The notes below the pieces were generated by a model. It made no database searches, was not told the DNA's origin, and saw only the letters and a program-made list of their open reading frames with translations. From JBBDNV01 sp040877415 (GTDB lineage: Bacteria; Planctomycetota; Planctomycetia; Pirellulales; PALSA-1355), in assembly GCA_040877415.1 (NCBI GenBank), contig JBBDNV010000150.1:1-64000 (forward strand): a stretch of DNA of 64,000 nucleotides. Reading direction: 5' to 3'. Below, one piece after another: positions 52,570 through 60,119 of the stretch (within the stretch, counting starts at the first letter, position 1; every line of letters starts with the position of its first letter). Made by a program: the position numbers and the translations under genes.

Positions 52570-53904
52570 TTAGCGGTAATTGACCATCACATCGGCCATC
52601 GTTTCCGGCGCGATCGCGCCCTCGTCCACCAGATTCTGGAGCGAGGTTTGCATCGCGACCATGCCGAATTTCCGGCCCGTCGTGATGACGTTCCGCAGAA
52701 AGAACGTGCCCCGGTTGCGAATGATGTGCTTGGTGGCCTGGTTGACGACCAGGATTTCGGCGGCGACCCGTTTTCCGCCGTCGCGGGCCGGCACGAGCTC
52801 CTGGTGGATGATTCCCACCAGCGTGTCGGCCAGCACGTAGCGAATGTGCCCTTCGTCTTCGGTGGGCACGAAGCTCAACAGCCGCTCGATGATCTTGTCG
52901 ATTGACATGATGTGCAAAGTCGACAGCACGAGGCAGCCGGTTTCGGCGGCGGTTAGCGCGATCTTGATCGTCTCGAAATCGCGCATTTCGCCGATGGCGA
53001 TGACGTCGGGATTCTGCCGCAGCGCGGCCCGCAGTCCGCTGTGAAAATCGTTCGTGTCGCGTCCGATCTGCCGCTGCCGCACCAGGCCTTTCTTGTTGGT
53101 GTGCAGGTATTCGATCGGATCTTCGATCGTGATGATGTGTCGCGACTGCGTGGAATTGATTTCGTCGATGATGGCGGTCATGGTCGTGGTCTTGCCCTGG
53201 CTGGCGCTGCCGGTCAACAGCACGAGCCCCTTGGTCGCGGCGGCCAGGTCGCGCACGACGTCGGGCAGCTTCAATTCGGCCAGCGTTTTGGGCCGCTGGG
53301 CCAGAATGCGGATCACCGTGCCCACGTCGCCGTCGAAATAGGCCACGTTCACGCGGTACCGGCCGTAGTCGTCGATGGCCATGTAGTCGAAGTCCAGGTC
53401 CCGGCGGAACTGCGCGAGCTGGTGCTCGTTGAGCAACTCGAGCGAGAGCCTTTCGCTCTGTTTCGACGTCAGCGCCTTGGCGGTGGCCGGCACCAGCTTG
53501 CGGGCAATGCGAAACATCACCGGCGAGCCGGGCGCGACGTGGATGTCGCTCACCTTGTGCGCGCGGCCCTGACCGAGAATCTCGTGAATCGACAGGTTGT
53601 CGATGGGCGTGGAAAGCAGCGGGATGGTCGGCACCGCGGTGGGGCGCTCCGGCGCCAGCGGTGAATCGGGCTCGATCTCCTCGATCGAGGGCGAATGTCT
53701 GGCCAGCTTGACGGCGCTGCGGCCGACGTTGATGTTCGGCGGCGCGACGGTCGGCGCGGCCTTCGGCACCGCCGCGACCGGCGCCGACGCCGGAATTGTC
53801 ACCAGCCCGCGGCAATGCGCGCAATTGACCTGCTGCTGCTTCGGCGCCGCTTCGACGTCGAACGTGCCGGCGCAATGGGGACAGCGAAAACGGACAGGCG
53901 TCAT
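52570..53904 (-). CDS. PilT-type twitching ATPase with N-terminal zinc ribbon
   Basis: A 444-residue secretion ATPase. A zinc ribbon at C8, C11, C28, C31 (CPHC, CAHC) and a Pro-rich linker precede the core. The PilT core starts near 100: Walker A TGSASQGKTTT at 231-241, Asp box EDPIEY at 261-266, Walker B VIAIGEMRD at 301-309 and His box STLH at 328-331. The Walker A replaces the usual GPTGSGKS. It would power pilus retraction or a related secretion system. ATG 53904 keeps the ribbon; the frame upstream is unconvincing. No other pilus gene is in the window. Confidence 0.9.
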   Translation of the reverse strand: MTPVRFRCPHCAGTFDVEAAPKQQQVNCAHCRGLVTIPASAPVAAVPKAAPTVAPPNINVGRSAVKLARHSPSIEEIEPDSPLAPERPTAVPTIPLLSTPIDNLSIHEILGQGRAHKVSDIHVAPGSPVMFRIARKLVPATAKALTSKQSERLSLELLNEHQLAQFRRDLDFDYMAIDDYGRYRVNVAYFDGDVGTVIRILAQRPKTLAELKLPDVVRDLAAATKGLVLLTGSASQGKTTTMTAIIDEINSTQSRHIITIEDPIEYLHTNKKGLVRQRQIGRDTNDFHSGLRAALRQNPDVIAIGEMRDFETIKIALTAAETGCLVLSTLHIMSIDKIIERLLSFVPTEDEGHIRYVLADTLVGIIHQELVPARDGGKRVAAEILVVNQATKHIIRNRGTFFLRNVITTGRKFGMVAMQTSLQNLVDEGAIAPETMADVMVNYR

Positions 53905-54047
53905 CGAGTGCTCCGCGTGAGGGGCCGCTTGCGCGCCACGAAACAAAGTTCGAGATCCGGCAATCGGGAGTGCCAAAGTCCAGTTTAGAGACCCCACCCG
54001 CGATCGGGCAAGTGTTGTCGCGCTTGCCCGTCCCGTTCGGGCCCTTT

Positions 54048-54485
54048 TCAATACGGCGGCGGATCGAGAACGTTGATCGTGAAACAATGCCTGCCGGCGG
54101 AATGGTTCCAAAACACGTCCCAATCCGAATCGCGCGGCCGCGCGAACGTCGCGCACAGCTCAATAGTCGTTTCGTTCGTGACGGTATAAGCGTACGGCTC
54201 GCCCGTTTCCGGGTCGCGCAAATGGACTCGTTCGTTGCGCGCCTTCGCGGCCGCCTCTGCGAGCGTCTTGGGGAGCGCTCCCTTGAGCGTTCCCTTCTCG
54301 TTCGGGTCCTCGACCATCCCCTGAATCTCGCGCGCGATAGTTCGCAGATCCGCCAGCCGTTGCTCGTCGAATCGCTCGAGCCGCCGCGTGGCCGGCGAGC
54401 CAACCAGTACAAACCCCCACGCGACGGCAAAAGCCACGACGATCGACGCGACGACGGCAAAGGCGGCATGGATGCGCGGAGTCAT
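54048..54485 (-). CDS. Single-pass membrane-anchored hypothetical protein
   Basis: A 145-residue protein. One membrane segment near residues 8-29 (AAFAVVASIVVAFAVAWGFVLV). The outside part has a helical LADLRTIAREIQGMVEDP and a C-terminal beta part ending ITVTN-like strands. Its start overlaps the stop of the DUF5671 gene by 4 nt, and the same pairing of small anchored protein with DUF5671 is seen elsewhere. Function unknown. Confidence 0.7.
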   Translation of the reverse strand: MTPRIHAAFAVVASIVVAFAVAWGFVLVGSPATRRLERFDEQRLADLRTIAREIQGMVEDPNEKGTLKGALPKTLAEAAAKARNERVHLRDPETGEPYAYTVTNETTIELCATFARPRDSDWDVFWNHSAGRHCFTINVLDPPPY

Positions 54486-55117
54486 TTCCCGGCCTCCGCT
54501 TCCGAACGCAGCGTCAGGGCCAGGTAGATGAAAATCGCCCCGGTGATGACGAACAACACGCCAACCTTGAGCAGAAAGCGAACGGTCAGGTCCCCCTCGA
54601 CGAGGTAAAACACGACGGTGATCACGTTGCCCATGATCGTCACGGCACCGACGAACAACGACAAAAACGACAGCCAGCGCCGCACGCCGCTTTGTGCCTT
54701 TTCGGGAGACGTGCGGATTTCACGCAACAGAAACCACCACACCAGCAAAAACAGCGGGTAGGAAACCACGAGCGTCGCCAGCGACGCCCGCATGCCCGAC
54801 AGGGCCGCGTCGATGGTATAACTCGAAGCCCGCGTCACCGGATCGGGAAACGCGAACTCAATGTACGTAAAGAACAGAAAGATCAGGCTGATGGCCCAGG
54901 CATAAAGGGCCGTGAACGCCAGCAGGTGAAAGAAGGCGTCCCGGGCCGAGCCCATGCCCGCTCGCTGGGGAATCGGCATCGCCAGCTCCCCCGCGGCGAA
55001 GGTTTCCGCGATTTCCTGTTCCTTCCAGCCGGCGGACCGCAAGAGCAGAAAAATGGTCGCGTGGTCCATCCCTTTCTGCCGCGCATGGTCGATAAAACGC
55101 GAAAGGCTCTCTGGCAT
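54482..55117 (-). CDS. DUF5671-domain membrane protein
   Basis: A 211-residue protein. A soluble N-terminal part resembling a helix-turn-helix domain (FIDHARQKGMDHATIFLLLRSAGW) is followed by four to five membrane helices: AFFHLLAFTALYAWAISLIF, LATLVVSYPLFLLVWWFLL, FLSLFVGAVTIMGNVITVVF, LLKVGVLFVITGAIFIYLAL. This matches DUF5671. The overlap with the following gene suggests a joint membrane complex of unknown role. Confidence 0.82.
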   Translation of the reverse strand: MPESLSRFIDHARQKGMDHATIFLLLRSAGWKEQEIAETFAAGELAMPIPQRAGMGSARDAFFHLLAFTALYAWAISLIFLFFTYIEFAFPDPVTRASSYTIDAALSGMRASLATLVVSYPLFLLVWWFLLREIRTSPEKAQSGVRRWLSFLSLFVGAVTIMGNVITVVFYLVEGDLTVRFLLKVGVLFVITGAIFIYLALTLRSEAEAGK

Positions 55118-55235
55118 TGGGTCGGTCTCAAGCAGCCTTGAGGGTTAGCATAGGCTCACTGAGCACAGGTGCCGCCAGTACAAGCGACGTCGGCTCGGGC
55201 ACACAAACTGGTTGTCGACATTTCACCGCTTCAGC

Positions 55236-56444
55236 TCACCGCTTCAGCTTTTCCGACAGCACCGACAATTCCCCTTCCACCAGCTTCCCGTCCGGGTCGA
55301 TCAACAGTTCGGTGCCCAGCCCATTCAAACCAAAACTCTCCCAGGTCCGAAACGAGCTGTCGAGCAGGATCGGAAACGGAATCGTCTTGCCGCCCCAGAC
55401 GTTTTTGACGATCGGCCGTAGTTGTCGATCCATGTCGGCCAGCGATTTAAGTTCACCGTCGGGATCGATGCAGATCGAAAGAATCTCGAACCGGTCGCGC
55501 TGGCTCTGGTGCTCTTCGTAAAACTTCATCAGCTCCGGAATCGTGTGTTTCAAGCAAGGCGTGCAGCTTAGGCCCCACAGGTAGACGAGCACCCATTTGC
55601 CCTTGAAATCCGAGCTTTGCACCTCCTTGCTCACTCCGCGCGCGTCGCTAACGTACCACGCCGGGGGTTTTTGGCCGTAGTGCTTTCTGTAGTCGCCCCA
55701 GGTGCCTCGCGCTTGTGACGCCTTCCGCTTCGCAACCACCGAATCGGCCGGCGGAAGCACGAGCACGCCCAGGTCCACTTCCGGCTCTTCGCCGCTGATC
55801 AAAAGCGGCTGGCCGTAGAGCAGCGAGGTGCCATCTTCGTTCTGGGCCTCAATCGAATAACGGCCGGGGGGCAACGACATCACAAACCGTGCCTCGCTGG
55901 AACCGCAGCCAACCAGCCGGGTCACGTCCAGCGGTCGCGCAGGGTCTATTGGCACGTGCATCGAGACGTGCGTCCAACGCGGCCGAACGCCCTTTTCCGG
56001 GCCTTCGATCGATCCCCGCACGCGCACCAGCGGTTCGAGCCGAATCTCGATCGGTGCCCGCGGGTCGCTCTTCGACACCACGCCCAGCCCGCCGCGCACC
56101 CGGGCCGCGTCCATGGCCACCAGCGTATGATAGGCGTCACCGACCTTGAGCTCGAATTGCCCATCCGCGTCTGTCTTGGCCACGTCCAGAACACCGGGTG
56201 CCATTTCGCCCAGATGCCGAGGACCCCAATAGTCGTTGCGCGTCGATTCGTCGTTGAGATCGACTGGCTTTCCGTCCTTGTCCCAGAACGGCCCGTTCGC
56301 TCTCCAGAAAAACGACACGTCTGCCCCCGCCACCGGCTGCCCCTGTTCATCGACCACCCGCCCGCTCAGCTCCACCAGCTTCTCCGCCCGGGCAGAAGTG
56401 GCCAACGCAACGAGTAGCAACGCCGCTTGAACGCCTCGTTTCAT
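55236..56444 (-). CDS. Exported TlpA-like thiol-disulfide oxidoreductase
   Basis: A 402-residue protein. Signal peptide MKRGVQAALLLVALATSARA. Residues 24-235 are carboxypeptidase-regulatory-like beta domains (GRVVDEQGQPVAGADVSFFW and VRVRGSIEG). The thioredoxin domain from about 255 has WGLSCTPCLKHTIPE with C294 and C297, then ILSICIDPDGE and GTELLIDPDGKLVEG. Planctomycetes carry many such fusions. ATG 56444 is used; the open frame upstream to 56930 crosses repeat sequence. It would reduce disulfides in the periplasm. Confidence 0.85.
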   Translation of the reverse strand: MKRGVQAALLLVALATSARAEKLVELSGRVVDEQGQPVAGADVSFFWRANGPFWDKDGKPVDLNDESTRNDYWGPRHLGEMAPGVLDVAKTDADGQFELKVGDAYHTLVAMDAARVRGGLGVVSKSDPRAPIEIRLEPLVRVRGSIEGPEKGVRPRWTHVSMHVPIDPARPLDVTRLVGCGSSEARFVMSLPPGRYSIEAQNEDGTSLLYGQPLLISGEEPEVDLGVLVLPPADSVVAKRKASQARGTWGDYRKHYGQKPPAWYVSDARGVSKEVQSSDFKGKWVLVYLWGLSCTPCLKHTIPELMKFYEEHQSQRDRFEILSICIDPDGELKSLADMDRQLRPIVKNVWGGKTIPFPILLDSSFRTWESFGLNGLGTELLIDPDGKLVEGELSVLSEKLKR

Positions 56445-56948
56445 GATGGCTCTCCCTCTCGATTCGCGCGAGTCGCCAGGCGGCACGAGCATTCGGAGCA
56501 TTATATCGCGCCGGCAGCGTATTAGTCGCCGTCGACCATTGTTCACCGAATAACCCTCGCTTGCGCGGCGGATTAGTGCGCCGCGTGCAACGGGCGGGAC
56601 TGTTTGCTGGCCCGATCTGATGGGCCCAAGGCCCAACCTGCAACAGGCAGGGACAACGCCGCGAGCGCCCCTGAAAACCGTCGACTCGACAACCAATTCA
56701 ACCCTCAACGGAATGACCATCCGTCGGCCGCGCCGCGGCCCAGGCATGTAGCGGCAGGCGTGCAGCCTGCCGATTCGCGTCCCGCAATTCGCCACGAAGC
56801 CGCGCAGGCGGCACAGGATGTCTGTCCCAGAGACGAACTCCACATTGTCCGCGCCGCTATGCGGCGGCATCCCGCTCGGCATGAATTGATTTTCCCATCG
56901 GGGACGATATGCTACATCACTGTCCCCCACCTACGGTAGGTATTTCCG
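56445..56948. other. Intergenic stretch with degenerate repeats
   Basis: No gene seen. A worn REP-like copy lies at 56621-56675 (TGGGCCCAAGGCCCAACCTG and a broken second palindrome). A separate palindrome GGCAGGC-GTGCA-GCCTGCC lies at 56753-56771. The TlpA gene (minus) and ComM gene (plus) diverge from here, so both promoters should be inside. Confidence 0.5.
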
Positions 56949-58577
56949 ATGGCCAAAATAGTGCGTTCCCCGAAGCGAACCGAGTTCCTGAAGAGCCTGT
57001 TAAAGCGCGACCATTCGTTGAACGGAGGCATCCTGTTCGGATTGGATGGTTACGTCATCGAGTTGCAGGCTCGTGCTATGGAAGTTTTGCCAAAGCCATT
57101 CCCATGGACACACGTGACAAACGTTTCGGGGATGGCCGGCACAACAGTAAATGAGGCGACGACTCGAATCGCTGGCGCGTTTGCAAAACTCGGCATCCCT
57201 GACCCCGAAGTCACTATCCAAATCAATCTGGCGCCCGCGAGCGTATTGAAGGAGGGTTCGTGGCTCGATCTCCCGATGGCGGTAATTATGCTTCAGGCGG
57301 CCGGAGAGCTACCTGATCTGCCCGAACACATCGAGGGCGACTTTGTCTTGATGGGAGAAGTGGGACTGCATGGAGAGATCCGGCGGGTGCCAGGAGCTTT
57401 GTCGATTGCATTTGTCGCGAAGCCCGGACAATCACTAATCGTGCCCGCAGGGAATGAGAAAGAGTGCGCCTTAATCCTCGCGAAGCCGGGCCACGAAGGA
57501 TGCAAAGTTTGCGCTGTTTCGACTTTGCAAGAAGTGGTGGAGTTCTTTCAGGGCAAGCGCATCTTGGAAGACGCGTTGCGGCAAGAAATTCGCTTTGAAT
57601 CCGTCATTCCTAAAGCACTCGATTTTGGAGCAATCAAAGGGCAAGAAGAAGCAAAGGAGGCCGCCGTCATTGCCGCGGCCGGCGGTCATAACTTGCTGCT
57701 CATCGGGCCACCTGGCGAGGGCAAGTCCCTGCTCGCAAGCGCGCTGCCGGGAATCATGCCGCTGTTAACCAACGCCGACAAAGTTGAACTGACGAAGATT
57801 TATTCGGCGTACGGCGCACTCACGAAGGACGGTGAGGCTGTTACGCGGCGTCCTTTTCGTGCCGTTCATCACACTGCTTCGAAGCAGGCACTCGTGGGTG
57901 GCGGTAGCGAGATTCCTCGTCCTGGGGAGATTACGCTGGCTCACCTGGGCATTCTATTCCTTGACGAGATTGCGGAATTCAGTCGAGCGACCTTGGAGAC
58001 ACTTCGGCAACCTCTCGAAACCGGGGAGATTGTGATCTCCAGGGTGGGTGCGACTCTCAGCTATCCGTGTCGATTCACGCTGGTGGCCGCGATGAATCCG
58101 TGCCCTTGCGGGTTTTTTGGTTCGGACGAATGTACCTGCAAGGAAGGCGACGTGACAAAATACCAGAAGAAACTGAGTGGACCTCTATTGGACCGGATCG
58201 ATTTACAGGTTGAATTGCCGAGGCTCACGACGGACGAACGGTTTGCCGACGTGACCGCTGAGCAGAGCCCGCGAATCAGAGCCAGCGTCGAAGCCGCGCG
58301 GAGTCGACAGCGCCAACGCTTTAAAGAGACCGACATACCATTCAACGCGGCAATCCCTGGCGGGCATGTAAGAGACTTCTGCTGCTTCTCAAAAGATGGA
58401 TTCAACCACTACAAGTCGCTTATCGACAAGCACACACTCTCAACGAGATCAATGGATCGACTTGCGAAGGTCGCGCGGACTGTTGCTGATATTGCGGCGA
58501 GTGATGAGGTGAGGGCCGAGCATTTGGATAAGGCGGCCAGCTTCGTGGTGGGTGGAGTCTTGCGGAGCAGCAACTAA
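56949..58577 (+). CDS. ComM/YifB-like AAA+ (Mg-chelatase-like) protein
   Basis: A 542-residue protein. Residues 20-190 are the Lon-C-like N-terminal domain (NLAPASVLKEGSWLDLPMAV, GEVGLHGEIRRV). The AAA+ part has Walker A GPPGEGKS at 253-260, Walker B ILFLDEIAEF, AAMNPCPCGFFGS with its Cys cluster, and SGPLLDRIDLQVELP. ComM proteins act as helicases for branch migration in natural transformation. G+C and third positions are visibly lower than in neighbouring genes, suggesting transfer. Convergent stop overlaps that of the BRCT gene. Confidence 0.92.
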   Translation: MAKIVRSPKRTEFLKSLLKRDHSLNGGILFGLDGYVIELQARAMEVLPKPFPWTHVTNVSGMAGTTVNEATTRIAGAFAKLGIPDPEVTIQINLAPASVLKEGSWLDLPMAVIMLQAAGELPDLPEHIEGDFVLMGEVGLHGEIRRVPGALSIAFVAKPGQSLIVPAGNEKECALILAKPGHEGCKVCAVSTLQEVVEFFQGKRILEDALRQEIRFESVIPKALDFGAIKGQEEAKEAAVIAAAGGHNLLLIGPPGEGKSLLASALPGIMPLLTNADKVELTKIYSAYGALTKDGEAVTRRPFRAVHHTASKQALVGGGSEIPRPGEITLAHLGILFLDEIAEFSRATLETLRQPLETGEIVISRVGATLSYPCRFTLVAAMNPCPCGFFGSDECTCKEGDVTKYQKKLSGPLLDRIDLQVELPRLTTDERFADVTAEQSPRIRASVEAARSRQRQRFKETDIPFNAAIPGGHVRDFCCFSKDGFNHYKSLIDKHTLSTRSMDRLAKVARTVADIAASDEVRAEHLDKAASFVVGGVLRSSN

Positions 58578-59458
58578 ACGAAATCCCAGAAATCATACTC
58601 GTGGACGATCAGAAGCGGATGCCCATTCTTACGGAGAGCTACTGCCTCTTCAATCTTCCTCCCGTAGCACGCATACGCCCAACATGGATTGCCGTCCGCG
58701 CCCACGATCAAGTAGTCCGTATCCAGCACGACGCGATCGTTGAAGTCTCCTCCCTTACTGACGATCAACTCGGCAAGCTCAGCCCTGTTCGCCCGTTCCG
58801 ACTTGCCCGTGAAGCAGAAAAGTCGCTCCGGGAATTCAATCCGAGGATCGACGGCATAGATACCGCGGACAGTCGTAAGCTCCTCGGACTTCAGAGAAAC
58901 GGACTGGTGGCCGGTCGTCCTCGCGAAGTCTGAAAAGAACGACAAGAGTTCCTTGTGTTCAGCCGGGTCGATTTTCCCGTCGGCAAGAACCGCGATAATC
59001 AGAGCATCAAACTCATCGTAAGGCCAAAGCGTCTTCAAGTGCTCATGATCCTCCGTCCAACCTCGAACACCCTGCAGCTCCGCCTCGGTAAGTCGACCAT
59101 CGAACGATATGCCCGCCATGATTCCATGTAGCTGTTGCATATCTGCGGTGACAACATCGTAGTACCCTTGTTCGGCCGACAGTCGCTGACAAAGCCAGAT
59201 CAAATCGTCTTGTTCCTCTTGGGATAAGTGTCGATCTTCGAGGGCCTTCCAAAGTACCGGAATGATCTCGCTAAACGGGTGGCGATTGATGAACTCGCGA
59301 TGCCGATAGACCCACCCACTCAACACGCGCAGCTCGTCCGGCGTGACCTCGCCGTCAGCCGTGATTCCCTGAAGCATTCCGGCGAGCGTATGGATTGCTT
59401 TGTCCAATCGTGCTGGCCCGGTGTATTTGAAGTACTCGGCGTTGTCTTCGTTGAGCAT
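58574..59458 (-). CDS. TerB-like helical / BRCT domain protein
   Basis: A 294-residue protein. Residues 20-175 contain TerB-like helices with acidic DGEVTPDELRVL, FDGRLTEAELQG and ADGKIDPAEHKELL motifs. A BRCT domain starts near 205: RLFCFTGKSERANRAELAELIVSKGG, then VVLDTDYLIVGADGNPCWAYACYG. BRCT of this type binds DNA ends or phosphopeptides, as in NAD-dependent ligase. Lower G+C like the ComM gene, with which it is tail to tail (CTAA shared, 58574-58577). Confidence 0.85.
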   Translation of the reverse strand: MLNEDNAEYFKYTGPARLDKAIHTLAGMLQGITADGEVTPDELRVLSGWVYRHREFINRHPFSEIIPVLWKALEDRHLSQEEQDDLIWLCQRLSAEQGYYDVVTADMQQLHGIMAGISFDGRLTEAELQGVRGWTEDHEHLKTLWPYDEFDALIIAVLADGKIDPAEHKELLSFFSDFARTTGHQSVSLKSEELTTVRGIYAVDPRIEFPERLFCFTGKSERANRAELAELIVSKGGDFNDRVVLDTDYLIVGADGNPCWAYACYGRKIEEAVALRKNGHPLLIVHEYDFWDFV

Positions 59459-60034
59459 GATCGCACCAATCGGTTGGGAGGGATGCGACCGCCATTATAG
59501 CGGCTTCTCACTCAGAATGATTGCACGTATTCCCCGAAGCGCCAGCGAGGGCTCGTCGTCGTCCTCACGCACCAAAGAACCCTCGCTCGCGCGCTTTGAT
59601 GTTGCGCTAGCATCGAAAACACGGCGTTTTTGGACACTCCACGATGATGCAAGCAATACGTTTTCGCGGCGTTTATTGACACTCGACAACAAAAGCGCAA
59701 CATCAGAACTCGCGCGTCGGGTTAGTATGTCGCACCCGCCTGCCGCGAACGATTGCCGGTCCGCCCCCCGCCGGGTGGCCGAAAACGTCGCTTGACGCGG
59801 TTTGCGAAAATTGGTCTTTGGTAGCTTGGGAGCGGTGCACACACGCGCCGAATACTTCACATCGGGGGGTGCGTCGAAATTGCGCGTCGCGAATTAATCT
59901 AAAACCAACGCGCACCGTCGCTTCCGAGCCCGAGCGGCCTTTCTTCCCGCGCACGCAGTATAGCTATGAAAAACTCGCCCCCCGTTTCGAGGCCAATGGC
60001 CTGATTTTGCCATTCGAGAAAAACCACCCGGAGG
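59459..60034. other. Intergenic stretch, no supported gene
   Basis: Short frames here lack start signals. A slightly A+T-rich part at 59600-59700 precedes the G+C rise. It is the 5' side of the BRCT gene (minus), whose promoter should lie in its first part. Confidence 0.4.
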
Positions 60035-60105
60035 GTAGGTCAGGGCTCGCCCTGACATTCATAGCCTCATCCAGCGGCTCAACGTCAGGGCCAGCCCTGA
60101 CCTAC
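60035..60105. repeat. Paired palindromes forming a 12-bp inverted repeat
   Basis: GTAGGTCAGGGC-TC-GCCCTGAC (60035-60056) and GTCAGGGC-CA-GCCCTGACCTAC (60084-60105). Each holds an 8-bp palindrome, and together they form a 12-bp inverted repeat. It lies 14 nt beyond the stop of the penicillin acylase gene and may end its transcript or be a REP-like element. Confidence 0.7.
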
Positions 60106-60119
60106 TTACTGTCTGACCA

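Noticed and set aside
52538..54469. Minus-strand 643-residue frame around the PilT-like gene
   Set aside because: Overlaps the PilT frame with all its motifs in another frame, and is Arg-rich.
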